From: DATMER01 sp035536935
GTDB taxonomy: Bacteria; Acidobacteriota; Thermoanaerobaculia; Multivoradales; UBA5704
DNA: 64,000 nucleotides
Assembly: GCA_035536935.1 (NCBI GenBank)
Contig: DATLNC010000063.1
Coordinates: 34,806 to 98,805, forward strand
Direction: 5' to 3'
Under the pieces are notes generated by a model. The model saw nothing but the letters and a program-made list of their open reading frames with translations, searched no databases and was not told where the DNA came from. Within the stretch, counting starts at the first letter, position 1, and each line of letters opens with the position of its first letter. Position numbers and translations under genes: made by a program. Below are positions 24,002-32,527 of the stretch, piece after piece.

Positions 24002-26254
24002 ATGTTTCAGCACAAGGGATGGGTTGCCGGGCTGGCAGCGTTCACTATTGTTGCCCCGCTCGCGGCAGCGCAGGATCAGGGGAGCGCCAAGGGGCCGGTA
24101 CGTCCGCCCTACGCGGTCACCCGCGCCACGTCCCCGATCAAGGTGGATGGCAACCTCGACGAAGCCGCCTGGCAGGGAGCGGCGCTGATCGACCTCGCCT
24201 ATGAGACCCGCCCGGCGGAGAACACGGCGCCTCCGGTCAAGACAGAGTGCCTGATCACCCACGACGACGACAGCATCTATGTGGCGTTCCGCGCCCAGGA
24301 CCCCGACCCGTCGCAGATCCGGGCCCACCTGTCCGACCGCGACAAGGCCTTCGACGACGACTTCGTGGGTATCGTGCTCGACCCGTTCAACGACGAGCGC
24401 CGGGCCTTCGAGTTCTTCGTCAACCCGTTCGGCATCCAGATGGACATGTTCATGGACGACGTGGGCGGCAACGAGAGCGAAACCTGGGACGCCATCTGGG
24501 CCTCGTCCGGCCGGATCACCGAGACGGGCTTCGAAGTCGAGATCGCGATCCCCTTCAGCTCCCTGCGCTTCCCCCGCGCCGAAGGGGACCAGACCTGGGG
24601 CTTCGACGCCCTGCGCTTCTACCCGCGCAACCAGCGCCATCGCCTCGCCGCGCAGCCCATGGACCGCAACATAAGCTGCTACCTCTGCCAGGTCTCCAAG
24701 ATGACCGGCTTCGCCGGCGTCACGCCCGGGCTCAACATGGAGCTCGTCCCGACCCTGATCTCGGGCCGGACCGATGCGAAGCCGGACGCCTTCCAGGACC
24801 GTCTCGCCGAGGGGGACGTGGAGACGGAGCTCGGCGTCACCGGCAAGTGGGGGATCACGCCCAACCTGACCCTGAACGCGGCGATCAACCCCGACTTCTC
24901 CCAGGTCGAGGCGGACGCGGCCCAGCTCAACGTCAACACCACCTTCGCCCTGTTCTTCCCGGAGAAGCGGCCCTTCTTCCTCGAGGGGGCCGACTTCTTC
25001 CGCACCCCGTTCGAGGCGGTCTTCACGCGCAACGTGTCCGATCCCGAATGGGGTCTCAAACTGACCGGCAAGGAAGGGCAGAACGCGGTGGGCGTGTTCG
25101 TGGCCCAGGACGACCGCACCGACTTCCTCATCCCGGGCGCCCAGTCCTCGCTCGAGACCGCCCTGAACGCGGAGAGCACCGACGCGGTGCTGCGCTACCG
25201 GCGCGACCTGGGCTCCTCCTCGGCCCTCGGCCTCCTGGTGACCAGCCGCGAGGGCGACGTCTACTCCAACCAGCTCGCCGGGATCGACGGCCTTTACCGC
25301 CTCGGCGACTCGAACTCGTTCCGCGGCCAGTTCCTGCGCTCGCAGACCGAGTACCCATCCGAGATCTTCGCCAACGCGGACCTCCGCCAGCCGGCCGGCA
25401 CGCTGGAAGACGAGGCGCTCTACCTCGGCTACGATCACAACTCCCGCAACTGGGACGCCTACGCCCGCTACGAGGACGTGGGGGAGCTCTTCCGCGCCGA
25501 CATGGGCTTCATGCCCCAGGTGGACTACACCTTCAAGCTCGCCGGGGGCGACCGGATCTGGCACGGCGGAGAGGGGGACTGGTGGACCCGCGCCTCGGTG
25601 GGCGGCGACTGGGACGAGAGGAAGGACCAGGCCGGCAACCTCCTGGAGCGGGAGGTGGAGGTGCGCGGCAACCTGAACGGTCCGCTGCAGTCCTACGTCG
25701 AGCTCGTCACGGGCCAGCGCGAGAGGGTCTTCAACGGCGTCTCCTTCGACGAGACCTTCGCGAACAGCTATGGCGAGATCCTGCCCACTGGCAATCTGCG
25801 CCTGAACCTTTACGTGAGGGTCGGCGACGATATCGACTTCGCCAACACCCGGCCGGCGAAGGTCCTGGTGCTGGAGCCGGGTTTCCGCTTCCTGGTGGGC
25901 CGCCATCTGCGCTTTGGCTTCTCGCACCTGTTCCAGCGGCTCGACGTGGAGGGCGGCCGGCTCTTCGACGCCAACCTGAGCCAGCTCACCACGATCTATC
26001 AGTTCAGCTCCCGCATGTTCGTCCGGCTGATCACGCAGTACACGGACATCCAGCGCGACCCGACCCTGTACACGGCGGACGTGAACGCAAAGACGGAGCA
26101 GCTCTTCAACCAGCTCCTGTTCAGCTACAAGCTCAACCCCCAGACCGTGCTCTTCGCGGGCTACAGCGACAACGCCCTGGGCACCGAGAGGATCGACTTC
26201 GAGCGGGAGAACAGGACGTTCTTCGTGAAGCTCGGCTATGCCTGGGTGCCGTAG
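24002..26254 (+). CDS. CBM9-like/DUF5916 outer-membrane protein
   Basis: 750 residues. Signal peptide (MFQHKGWVAGLAAFTIVAPLAAA), then a carbohydrate-binding family 9-like domain at ~35-220 (SPIKVDGNLDEAAWQGAALI, IYVAFRAQDPDPSQIRAHLS, EVEIAIPFSSLRFP). The remainder is DUF5916, a predicted C-terminal outer-membrane beta barrel with alternating amphipathic strands (PFFLEGADFF marks the start, ending in FFVKLGYAWVP). Family members are exported and their ligands are unknown. It is transcribed divergently from an ECF operon and shares its promoter type, which suggests regulation by that sigma factor. Confidence 0.85.
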   Translation: MFQHKGWVAGLAAFTIVAPLAAAQDQGSAKGPVRPPYAVTRATSPIKVDGNLDEAAWQGAALIDLAYETRPAENTAPPVKTECLITHDDDSIYVAFRAQDPDPSQIRAHLSDRDKAFDDDFVGIVLDPFNDERRAFEFFVNPFGIQMDMFMDDVGGNESETWDAIWASSGRITETGFEVEIAIPFSSLRFPRAEGDQTWGFDALRFYPRNQRHRLAAQPMDRNISCYLCQVSKMTGFAGVTPGLNMELVPTLISGRTDAKPDAFQDRLAEGDVETELGVTGKWGITPNLTLNAAINPDFSQVEADAAQLNVNTTFALFFPEKRPFFLEGADFFRTPFEAVFTRNVSDPEWGLKLTGKEGQNAVGVFVAQDDRTDFLIPGAQSSLETALNAESTDAVLRYRRDLGSSSALGLLVTSREGDVYSNQLAGIDGLYRLGDSNSFRGQFLRSQTEYPSEIFANADLRQPAGTLEDEALYLGYDHNSRNWDAYARYEDVGELFRADMGFMPQVDYTFKLAGGDRIWHGGEGDWWTRASVGGDWDERKDQAGNLLEREVEVRGNLNGPLQSYVELVTGQRERVFNGVSFDETFANSYGEILPTGNLRLNLYVRVGDDIDFANTRPAKVLVLEPGFRFLVGRHLRFGFSHLFQRLDVEGGRLFDANLSQLTTIYQFSSRMFVRLITQYTDIQRDPTLYTADVNAKTEQLFNQLLFSYKLNPQTVLFAGYSDNALGTERIDFERENRTFFVKLGYAWVP

Positions 26255-26264
26255 TCCGATAGGC

Positions 26265-26330
26265 ATATTGCAATATAAGCCGAGGCAGGCGAGACTTCCT
26301 CCAGCCAAAGAGATTCCCCCTTTGGTCTGG
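26265..26330 (+). promoter_or_regulatory. AT-rich palindrome and leader hairpin
   Basis: ATATTGCAATAT (26265-26276) is a perfect 12-bp palindrome, strikingly AT-rich for this genome. Its right half merges into a -10-like TATAAG. Then 26301-26310 (CCAGCCAAAG) pairs with 26320-26330 (CTTTGG, one bulged base, CTGG). The strong ribosome-binding site AAAGGAGGT of the next gene lies directly after this hairpin. Confidence 0.45.
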
Positions 26331-26344
26331 AAAAGGAGGTCTTC

Positions 26345-27085
26345 ATGACTCGGCAGACGTCCCTGCTCCTGCTTGGGCTGGCACTGGCGCTCGCGGTGCC
26401 GTGGCAGGCCCGGGCCACCACTCTCGTCACCCTGGACCTCGAGCAGCTCGCAGATCGTGCGGAGCTGGTCTTCACCGGCACGGCGGTGTCCAGCGAGGTC
26501 GCCCTCACGCCCGAGGACCAGTTCCCCTTCACCTTCGTCACCTTCAGGGTCGAGAGCACGCTCAAGGGGCGCGCGGAGGGGAAGGAGCTGACCCTGCGGT
26601 TCGCGGGCGGGCCCGTCGGCGAAGACTGGGTGGAGGTCGTCGGCATGCCCGAGTTCGCGATCGGAGAGGAGTATCTGCTCTTCGTCAGCGGCAACGGCGT
26701 GAATCTCTCGCCGGTGCTCGGCTGGCACCAGGGGAGGCTCCGCGTAGCCCGGGATCCGGAATCCGGCCGCAAGGTCCTGGTGGATGAAGCCGGCGCACCC
26801 GTCCTGGGCATCGAGCGCGGGCGCTGGGTCCTGGGCGTGCCGCAGCACGGGCTCGGAGGCAAGGCCGAGCTGGTGGACCAGGAGGGGGTGGTGATCACGG
26901 CCGAGCGGCCGGGTCCCGTGCGGCGCGCCAGGCCGGACGCCGGCCAGGTCGTACAGTCGCTGCGCTCATTCTTGCACTCCCGGGGAGCGAAGCCGACCTT
27001 CGCGCCCGGCCGCACCGTGCGCTCCGCAAGCCCCAGCGAAATCCCCGCGCGGATGGGTGGCGACGTCGCCGCCCCGCGCCAGTAG
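26345..27085 (+). CDS. Secreted protein of unknown function
   Basis: 246 residues. Signal peptide (MTRQTSLLLLGLALALAVPWQARAT). The core (LEQLADRAELVFTGTAVSSE, FVTFRVESTLKGRAEGKELT, FAIGEEYLLFVSGNG) has the 'status as a risk/transport' beta-sandwich look of small exported proteins often found beside matrixin-like proteases. I recognise no named domain. The C-terminal 50 residues are basic and disordered. It is followed 27 bases later by a metzincin protease gene with its own GGAGACGACC ribosome-binding site, so the pair probably forms one secreted unit. Confidence 0.65.
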   Translation: MTRQTSLLLLGLALALAVPWQARATTLVTLDLEQLADRAELVFTGTAVSSEVALTPEDQFPFTFVTFRVESTLKGRAEGKELTLRFAGGPVGEDWVEVVGMPEFAIGEEYLLFVSGNGVNLSPVLGWHQGRLRVARDPESGRKVLVDEAGAPVLGIERGRWVLGVPQHGLGGKAELVDQEGVVITAERPGPVRRARPDAGQVVQSLRSFLHSRGAKPTFAPGRTVRSASPSEIPARMGGDVAAPRQ

Positions 27086-27112
27086 CCCTGTCATCACCCA
27101 AGGAGACGACCC

Positions 27113-28465
27113 ATGACGTACCGGATGAGCTCTTCCTGGACCCGCGCGGTGGTGACGCTGACCTTGATGGCTGCAACCGTCGCGCCGGCCTTCGCCTACA
27201 ACTATGAGACCTGCAGCGGCCAGCGGCGGGTCTGGGGCTCCAGCACCGTGACCCTGAGGCCCGCCAACATCTCCTTCCCCGGCTCCTTCCGGACCGCGCT
27301 CGAAGAGACGCTGAACGGCTGGAACTACCGCAGTCCGGGCACCAAGTTCCGCTACACCCACGTCTACACCGACTCCACGACGTGGCAGGAGGGCGACGGC
27401 GTCAACACCGTCGGCTTCACCTCCGACTGGCGCTGGGATCAGAACTTCATCGCGGTGACGCTCTGGCGCTACAACGCCTGCTACTGGTTCGGAGGGGGCG
27501 GCCTCAAGGAAATCGACATCATGTTCCACAACGGGAACGGCTACTACTTCGATCCGACCATCAGCCCGTATGCCCTGCCCTCCAGGGCGGACAACCCGAT
27601 CTTCAATGTGACGATCACCGGCCTTCACGAGTACGGACACGGATTCGGTCTTCAGCACCAGCAGAACATGCTGGCGACGATGAACTCGGTCTATCCGTTC
27701 GGCGGCGTGCTGGGTAACAACAACGACCTGCACCCGCACGCCGACGACGTCCACGGAGACCGTGCCGGCTACGGCACCTGCTGCACGGAGCGGGATCTGG
27801 CGGTCTCGGCCTACGCGCGGACCGGGGCCGGCACCTCGGACCTGATCGCCGCGCCGGCTTACGCCTACCGCGGCAATCCGGCCTCGTTCCAGTTCACGGT
27901 CTCGAACCGGGGCACGATGAACGAGACCAGCGCGCGTGTCGAGTTCTATCTTTCGACCGACAGGTACGTGACGACCTCGGACATCTATCTCGGCGCGGCC
28001 ACATACAACCTCAACGCCGGAGCCGAGGCGACCTACTGGGCCACACCCACGATCCCCTCCTGGCTGACGCCGGGGACCTACTACTTCGGCTACGTCATCG
28101 ACCCTTGGGGCAGCGTGCCGGAGATCAACGAGACCAACAACGGGGTGGGCTACGCCTCCCCGACCCAGGTGCCGTCCTACTCGCCGCCGGTCTCCTGCTT
28201 CAGCGCGAATCCGACCTATGGCAATACGCCGCTGGGGGTGTCGTTCGACGCGAGTTGCAGCAGCGATCCGGACGGCTCGGTGGTGAGCTATTCGTGGAAC
28301 TTCGGCGACGGCACGACGGCCACGGGGCCGACGGCCTACCACACGTATTGGTCGCCGGGCTTCTATACGGTCACGCTGACGGTGACGGACAACTCGGGGT
28401 ATACGTCGCAAAGCTACCAGTATGTGGACGTATACGAGGAGCCCTGCCCCGGCTGCCCCGTTTGA
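27113..28465 (+). CDS. Secreted matrixin-like metalloprotease with CARDB and PKD domains
   Basis: 450 residues. Signal peptide ends near residue 28 (APAFAYN). The zinc site is HEYGHGFGLQH (H172, E173, H176, H182) with a candidate Met-turn at MLATMNSVYP (M190), i.e. a metzincin. Residues ~228-330 form a CARDB domain (SFQFTVSNRGTMNETSARVE, GYVIDPWGSVPEINETNN). Residues ~345-440 form a PKD domain (SFDASCSSDPDGSVVSYSW, NFGDGTTATGPTAYHTYWSP). The catalytic domain comes first and the adhesion domains last. It should be released or held at the surface and degrade extracellular protein. The GATE-like Cys pairs suggest disulfides. Confidence 0.9.
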   Translation: MTYRMSSSWTRAVVTLTLMAATVAPAFAYNYETCSGQRRVWGSSTVTLRPANISFPGSFRTALEETLNGWNYRSPGTKFRYTHVYTDSTTWQEGDGVNTVGFTSDWRWDQNFIAVTLWRYNACYWFGGGGLKEIDIMFHNGNGYYFDPTISPYALPSRADNPIFNVTITGLHEYGHGFGLQHQQNMLATMNSVYPFGGVLGNNNDLHPHADDVHGDRAGYGTCCTERDLAVSAYARTGAGTSDLIAAPAYAYRGNPASFQFTVSNRGTMNETSARVEFYLSTDRYVTTSDIYLGAATYNLNAGAEATYWATPTIPSWLTPGTYYFGYVIDPWGSVPEINETNNGVGYASPTQVPSYSPPVSCFSANPTYGNTPLGVSFDASCSSDPDGSVVSYSWNFGDGTTATGPTAYHTYWSPGFYTVTLTVTDNSGYTSQSYQYVDVYEEPCPGCPV

Positions 28466-28476
28466 GCATTGACCAT

Positions 28477-28506
28477 CCCTCTCCCCCGTCTGCGCGGGGG
28501 AGAGGG
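28477..28506. repeat. REP-like hairpin (CCCTCTCCCCCG type)
   Basis: CCCTCTCCCCCG (28477-28488), 6-base loop, CGGGGGAGAGGG (28495-28506): a perfect 12-bp stem just after the metalloprotease stop codon and before the next promoter. Confidence 0.75.
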
Positions 28507-28514
28507 GCCTCCCA

Positions 28515-28520
28515 TATACT
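28515..28520 (+). promoter_or_regulatory. -10 box for leaderless membrane-protein transcript
   Basis: TATACT followed by 9 bases and the ATG at 28530, without a ribosome-binding site; same TATACTCCCGG word as ahead of the XRE gene. Confidence 0.5.
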
Positions 28521-28529
28521 CCCGGCACC

Positions 28530-30185
28530 ATGCGCCGAGCCCTTCCGGACCTCTCCCTGGCCGCCCTGCTCGCGGCGCTCGGAGGGCTCGTCTACCACCC
28601 GGCGCTGGATCTGTGGCTGACCTACGACGACTTCTTCCACCTCCACTACCTCTACACCTCGACCCCGGCGGAGTACCTTCTCGATCCCGAGGTCTGGCAA
28701 CGGCTGCCGTTCAAGATGGTCACGCCGCTGCTCTTCCTCTCCTTCGACCTCGACCTCGCGCTCTTCGGGCTGGACGCCCATGCTTTTCTCGTCCACCAGC
28801 TCGTCTCGTTCGCGCTCTGCGCCGCGGCCTTCTACCTGGTGCTCCGCCTCTGGCTGGCCCCCGCCTGGTCCGCCTTCGCCACCGTGCTGTTCATCCTCGG
28901 CCCGGTCACGGTTTCGATCGCGCCGCTCCTCATGGTCCGGCACTACGTCGAGACCACGCTGCTCTGCCTGATCGCGGTGGGTCTTTACGTGCTGGCCGCG
29001 CGCGGCAGAGGGATGGGGCTCGCGCTCGTCTCCGCCGTCGTCTACCTCCTGGCGATGCTGGCGAAAGAGATCGCGGTGCCGCTGGTCTTCCTGCTGGTGC
29101 TGCTGCCGCTGCCGGTGGAGACCACCCTGCGCCGCCGGCTCTCCCTGGCCGTGCCGCACGCCGCGGCCTTCGTGCTGTACCTCGCCTACCGCTTTTACAT
29201 GCTCGGAACCATGACGGGCGGCTACGGCTGGCTGGTCGACTCCTCGGACCTGCCGCGTCTCGCGCTCCTCCTGCCGGTCAAGATCGGAGCCGAGCTGCTC
29301 GGCCAGCCCTCCGCCGCGAGCTGGGCGATGCTGATCGCGCTGCTCGCCGGGCTCGGGATCGTCCTGTTCAAGGGGAGGGAGATGGCGCTGCTCGTGGCGA
29401 TATCGGTCCTCCTGGCCCTGCTGCCCATCCTGCCCGTCTCGACCGAGATGGTGCCGCGGTACGCGCTGCCGGCGTGGTTTATCGTGGTGCTCGCCTTTCC
29501 GTTCGCGGTGCGGGACCTGGTGAAGCGCGGAGGAGCGGTGCGGCTGGCCGGGCTGGGCCTTGCCGTCATCGCGGCGGAGGGTGTCCTGCTCGCTCACCTG
29601 GACGCGAGGGAGGCGACGTTCGCAAGGGTGGAGCGGATGTCCGCCGAGAACCGCGCCTTCCTGGAAATGGGCCCCGGCGACTTCCTGCGCACGCCCCTCA
29701 GCCCGCCGGCCACCATGGGCGAGTTGGCCTGGCTCAAGACCGACCTCCTCGAGAAAAAGCCGGGCGCCGGCTGGTTCTACGACGACCTCTTCGTCTGCAT
29801 GAATCCCGGCCTGGGCCGGGTCTGGACCTGGGACCCGGCCCAGCGCCGGGTGGAGGACATGACCGCATCCCTGCCCCGCCTCCAGCGCCGTCATTGCAGG
29901 GCGATCCGGGAGCGGGCGCCGTTGACCGTGGAGATGCACGCTGCCGGAAGGACCCTCCACTGGACCCTCGGCCCCTACCGCGAGGGCACCTACTCCTTCG
30001 TGCTGGGAGACGGCCTGCAGGCCTTCCCAATGCCTGCGAACGGCGGCTTCCAGCTCCGCCGGGCGGCGGCGCTCTCCCTGCGGGTGAAGTACCGCTCGCC
30101 GGAGGGCTGGACCACCTACTCGCCGGAGCTGAAGATGGACTTTACGCGTGACCCGAGCTTCCGCTGGGCGCGTCCGCGGCTCTGA
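28530..30185 (+). CDS. Polytopic GT-C-type glycosyltransferase-like protein
   Basis: 551 residues. Ten or more membrane helices span residues 8-360. The first periplasmic loop carries LTYDDFFHLHYL, an acidic pair placed like the catalytic/metal-binding DD of GT-C transferases (PMT, TMTC and related lipid-linked sugar transferases). A ~190-residue soluble C-terminal domain (FARVERMSAENRAFLEMGPG onward) follows. The family resembles uncharacterised Acidobacteriota/Deltaproteobacteria membrane proteins. A role in transferring sugars from polyprenyl carriers is an inference. It is not in an operon, and a 21-bp repeat array begins 20 bases after its stop. Confidence 0.65.
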   Translation: MRRALPDLSLAALLAALGGLVYHPALDLWLTYDDFFHLHYLYTSTPAEYLLDPEVWQRLPFKMVTPLLFLSFDLDLALFGLDAHAFLVHQLVSFALCAAAFYLVLRLWLAPAWSAFATVLFILGPVTVSIAPLLMVRHYVETTLLCLIAVGLYVLAARGRGMGLALVSAVVYLLAMLAKEIAVPLVFLLVLLPLPVETTLRRRLSLAVPHAAAFVLYLAYRFYMLGTMTGGYGWLVDSSDLPRLALLLPVKIGAELLGQPSAASWAMLIALLAGLGIVLFKGREMALLVAISVLLALLPILPVSTEMVPRYALPAWFIVVLAFPFAVRDLVKRGGAVRLAGLGLAVIAAEGVLLAHLDAREATFARVERMSAENRAFLEMGPGDFLRTPLSPPATMGELAWLKTDLLEKKPGAGWFYDDLFVCMNPGLGRVWTWDPAQRRVEDMTASLPRLQRRHCRAIRERAPLTVEMHAAGRTLHWTLGPYREGTYSFVLGDGLQAFPMPANGGFQLRRAAALSLRVKYRSPEGWTTYSPELKMDFTRDPSFRWARPRL

Positions 30186-30204
30186 TCTGCTTCCCGGAGC
30201 CCTC

Positions 30205-30519
30205 CAACCCGCGAGTGGAAGCACAAAACCCGCGGGTTAAGCCTCCCAACCGGCCGGTTGAACGTTTCAACCCGCAGTTTCCCTGTTTCAACCGCCGGGG
30301 TTTGTATTACAACCCCCGGGTTTTTAGTTGCAACCGGCGGGTTGTACGTTTCGACGGGCGGGTTTTTTGTTACAGCCGGCGGGTTATGCGTCCCAACCCC
30401 CGGGTTGGACCGTTCCGCGCAGCGGTTTGGTGTCTCAATCCGCGGGTTGAGCCTGTCAACCGCCAGGTTGAAGGCCCCAACCTGCGGGTTTTGCGTCGCA
30501 GTCCGCCGGTTGAGCGGCC
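30205..30519. repeat. Array of fifteen 21-bp palindromic repeats (CAACC..GGTTG)
   Basis: Fifteen contiguous units of exactly 21 bp start at 30205 and every 21 bases to 30499, with no insertions or deletions. Each has a core near CAACCnnnnGGTTG (for example AACCCGCGGGTT in unit 2, AACCGGCCGGTT in unit 3, AACCCCCGGGTT in units 6 and 10) followed by 7 almost random bases. It occupies the gap between two convergent genes and runs into the 3' end of the RidA gene. Four reading frames stay open across it, as expected from a period divisible by three. Confidence 0.95.
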
Positions 30520-30914
30520 TCCGCGTTCGGCACCACCGCCGTAGCCTCGATCTCAACCAGCGCCCTGTCTTCTAGAAGCGCCGCCACCACCACCAGCGAC
30601 ATCGGTGGGAAGTGGCGGCCTAGGACATCACGGTACGCGCGGCCGATCTCGCGGCGGGCGGCGAGGTAGGCGGCCTTGTCAACGATGTACCAGGTGAGGC
30701 GGACCAGATGTTGCGACCCGGCTCCGGCTTCCTTGAGGACGGCCACGATGTTTTCCAGTGCCTGCCGCACCTGCTCGGCGAGGTCGTCGGTCTCGAACTG
30801 GCAAGTGGCGGGGTTCCAGCCTATCTGGCCGGCGATGTAAACCTGACGGCCCTGGACCGCGACTCCGTTTGCGTAGCCGACCGGCGCGGCCCAGCCTTCT
30901 GGTTGAAGATTCAT
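30456..30914 (-). CDS. RidA/YjgF-family enamine/imine deaminase with repeat-derived tail
   Basis: 152 residues. The RidA core occupies 1-130: GVAVQGRQVYIAGQIGWNP, ALENIVAVLKEAGAGSQHLV, LVEIEATAVVP (strand ending with the conserved E). An arginine of the active-site type is present in VRLTWYIVD. Residues 132-152 lie inside units 13-15 of the 21-bp array and read QPADCDAKPAGWGLQPGG, unlike any RidA tail. It is the last gene of the aminobenzoate run and overlaps the CoA ligase stop by 4 bases. In that setting it may hydrolyse the enamine left after 2-aminobenzoyl-CoA is dearomatised (inference). Confidence 0.87.
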   Translation of the reverse strand: MNLQPEGWAAPVGYANGVAVQGRQVYIAGQIGWNPATCQFETDDLAEQVRQALENIVAVLKEAGAGSQHLVRLTWYIVDKAAYLAARREIGRAYRDVLGRHFPPMSLVVVAALLEDRALVEIEATAVVPNAEAAQPADCDAKPAGWGLQPGG

Positions 30915-32527
30915 TCCTCTCGCTCCCTCAGGCGGAAGCGCTGGAGCTTGCCGGTCAGCGTACGGGGGAGGCTCTCCGCGAACTCGATCTGGCGCGGGTA
31001 CTTGTAGGGGGCGATCACGGACTTCACGTAGTCCTGCAGCTCTTTGACCAGCTCGGGGGTTCCGGGATTGCCCGGACGGAGCACGATGAAGGCTTTCACT
31101 ACGTGGCCGCGCTCCTGGTCCGGCACTCCGATGACTCCGCACTCCAGCACCTTGGGATGCTCCAGGAGCACGTTCTCCACCTCCACGCCCGAGATGTTGA
31201 TGCCCGAGGAAATGATCATGTCGTCCGTGCGCGCCTGGTACCAGAAATAACCTTCCTCATCCTGCGTGAACGAGTCGCCGGTCAGGTTCCAGCCGTTCTG
31301 CACGTAGCCGGCCTGACGCTCCGGATCGTCCAGGTAGCGGCAGCCTGTCGGTCCCTTGACTGCCAGCTTGCCCACGGTGCCGATGGGTACCTCGCGGCCT
31401 TCGTCGTCCACGATTCGTGCTCGATAGCCGGGGACCGCCCGGCCCGTGGAGCCGGGGCGGATGCCGTCCCCCGACTCGCTGATGAAGATGTGCAGCATCT
31501 CCGTCGAGCCGATGCCGTCGATGATCCCGAGGCCGGTCGCCTCCTGCCAGGCCTCCCAGGTCGGGCGCGGCAGATGCTCGCCCGCGGAGACACAGGCGCG
31601 CAGGCTCGATATGTCATGTTTCTCCAGCAGGCCGAGCATCGCCCGGTAGGCCGTCGGCGCAGTGAACACGACCGTCGCGCGGAAGTCCTGGATGCCCTGG
31701 ATGAGCTGCGGCGGCGCGGACTGCTCCAGCAGCACCGCCGAGGCGCCGATCCGCATCGGGAAGAGCAGCAGCCCACCCAATCCATACGTGAAGGCGAAGG
31801 GCGGCGAGCCCGCGAAGACGTCGTCGCGATGCGGTTTGAGCACGTACGGCGGGAAGCAGTCGCAGACCGCGATCACGTCGCGGTGCAGGTGGACCGTCCC
31901 CTTGGCGTTGCCCGTGGTGCCCGAGGTGAAGCCGATCATGGAGATGTCGTCAGCCGCTGTATCGCAATTGTCGAAGGTGGCGGGCTTGCCCTGCATCAGC
32001 TCTTCGAGCTCCGCGTCTTGAAAGGTCACCACGCGCGATCCTTCCATGGCCTGATCGCAAGCCTCGCGGATGCGTACGTCGGTGAGCGCCAGGCGAATGT
32101 CCGCTTTTTCCGCGATGTAGGCCAGCTCGCGCGTGCGCAGCAGCGGCATGGTGCAGACCACGATGCCGCCGGCCTTGAGGATCGCGAACCAGCAGGCTGC
32201 CATCATCGGATTGTTGAAGCCGCGCAGGAGCACGCGGTTGCCCGGGACGAGGCCGAGGTCCTCCACGAGGACATGGGCGATGCGGTTCGCGGTCTCCGTC
32301 AGCTCGCGATAGGTCCAGCGTCCGCCGGGGAAGTGGAAGGCGATGCGGTCTCCGTCGCCCGCGGCGATCCGGGTATCCAGAAGCTCGGCGGCGCAGTTGA
32401 TGCGGTCCGGGTAGGCGAGCTCGGGGATGCCGCCGTAGTCCATCTCGGGCAGCAGCTCGGGCGGAGGGAGGAGCTCGCGGCAGAAGGTGTCGGCGTGGGC
32501 CGTGGCTCCCCCGGGGAGTCTAGGCAT
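30911..32527 (-). CDS. 2-aminobenzoate/benzoate-type CoA ligase
   Basis: 538 residues, AMP-forming ANL superfamily. The P-loop A3 motif reads GFTSGTTGNAKGTVH, with A5 IDGIGSTEML, A7 LTGDSFTQD, A8 YQARTDDMIISSGINISGVE, and the catalytic A10 lysine in PRTLTGKLQRF. The LPPPELLPEMDY N-terminus and the overall layout match benzoate-CoA and 2-aminobenzoate-CoA ligases. With the monooxygenase/reductase gene in the same run, 2-aminobenzoate (anthranilate) is the likely substrate. Its ATG overlaps the acyl-CoA dehydrogenase stop by 8 bases. Confidence 0.88.
   Translation of the reverse strand: MPRLPGGATAHADTFCRELLPPPELLPEMDYGGIPELAYPDRINCAAELLDTRIAAGDGDRIAFHFPGGRWTYRELTETANRIAHVLVEDLGLVPGNRVLLRGFNNPMMAACWFAILKAGGIVVCTMPLLRTRELAYIAEKADIRLALTDVRIREACDQAMEGSRVVTFQDAELEELMQGKPATFDNCDTAADDISMIGFTSGTTGNAKGTVHLHRDVIAVCDCFPPYVLKPHRDDVFAGSPPFAFTYGLGGLLLFPMRIGASAVLLEQSAPPQLIQGIQDFRATVVFTAPTAYRAMLGLLEKHDISSLRACVSAGEHLPRPTWEAWQEATGLGIIDGIGSTEMLHIFISESGDGIRPGSTGRAVPGYRARIVDDEGREVPIGTVGKLAVKGPTGCRYLDDPERQAGYVQNGWNLTGDSFTQDEEGYFWYQARTDDMIISSGINISGVEVENVLLEHPKVLECGVIGVPDQERGHVVKAFIVLRPGNPGTPELVKELQDYVKSVIAPYKYPRQIEFAESLPRTLTGKLQRFRLREREE

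Noticed and set aside
30205..30519. CRISPR-like repeat/spacer pattern
   Set aside because: The period is only 21 bp with 7-bp 'spacers', the repeats are degenerate, and no cas genes are present.
30215..30575. Open frames across the 21-bp array encoding NPRVxxx or VSTxGxx heptads
   Set aside because: Four frames are open at once, none has a ribosome-binding site, and the conservation is palindromic at DNA level rather than codon-like.
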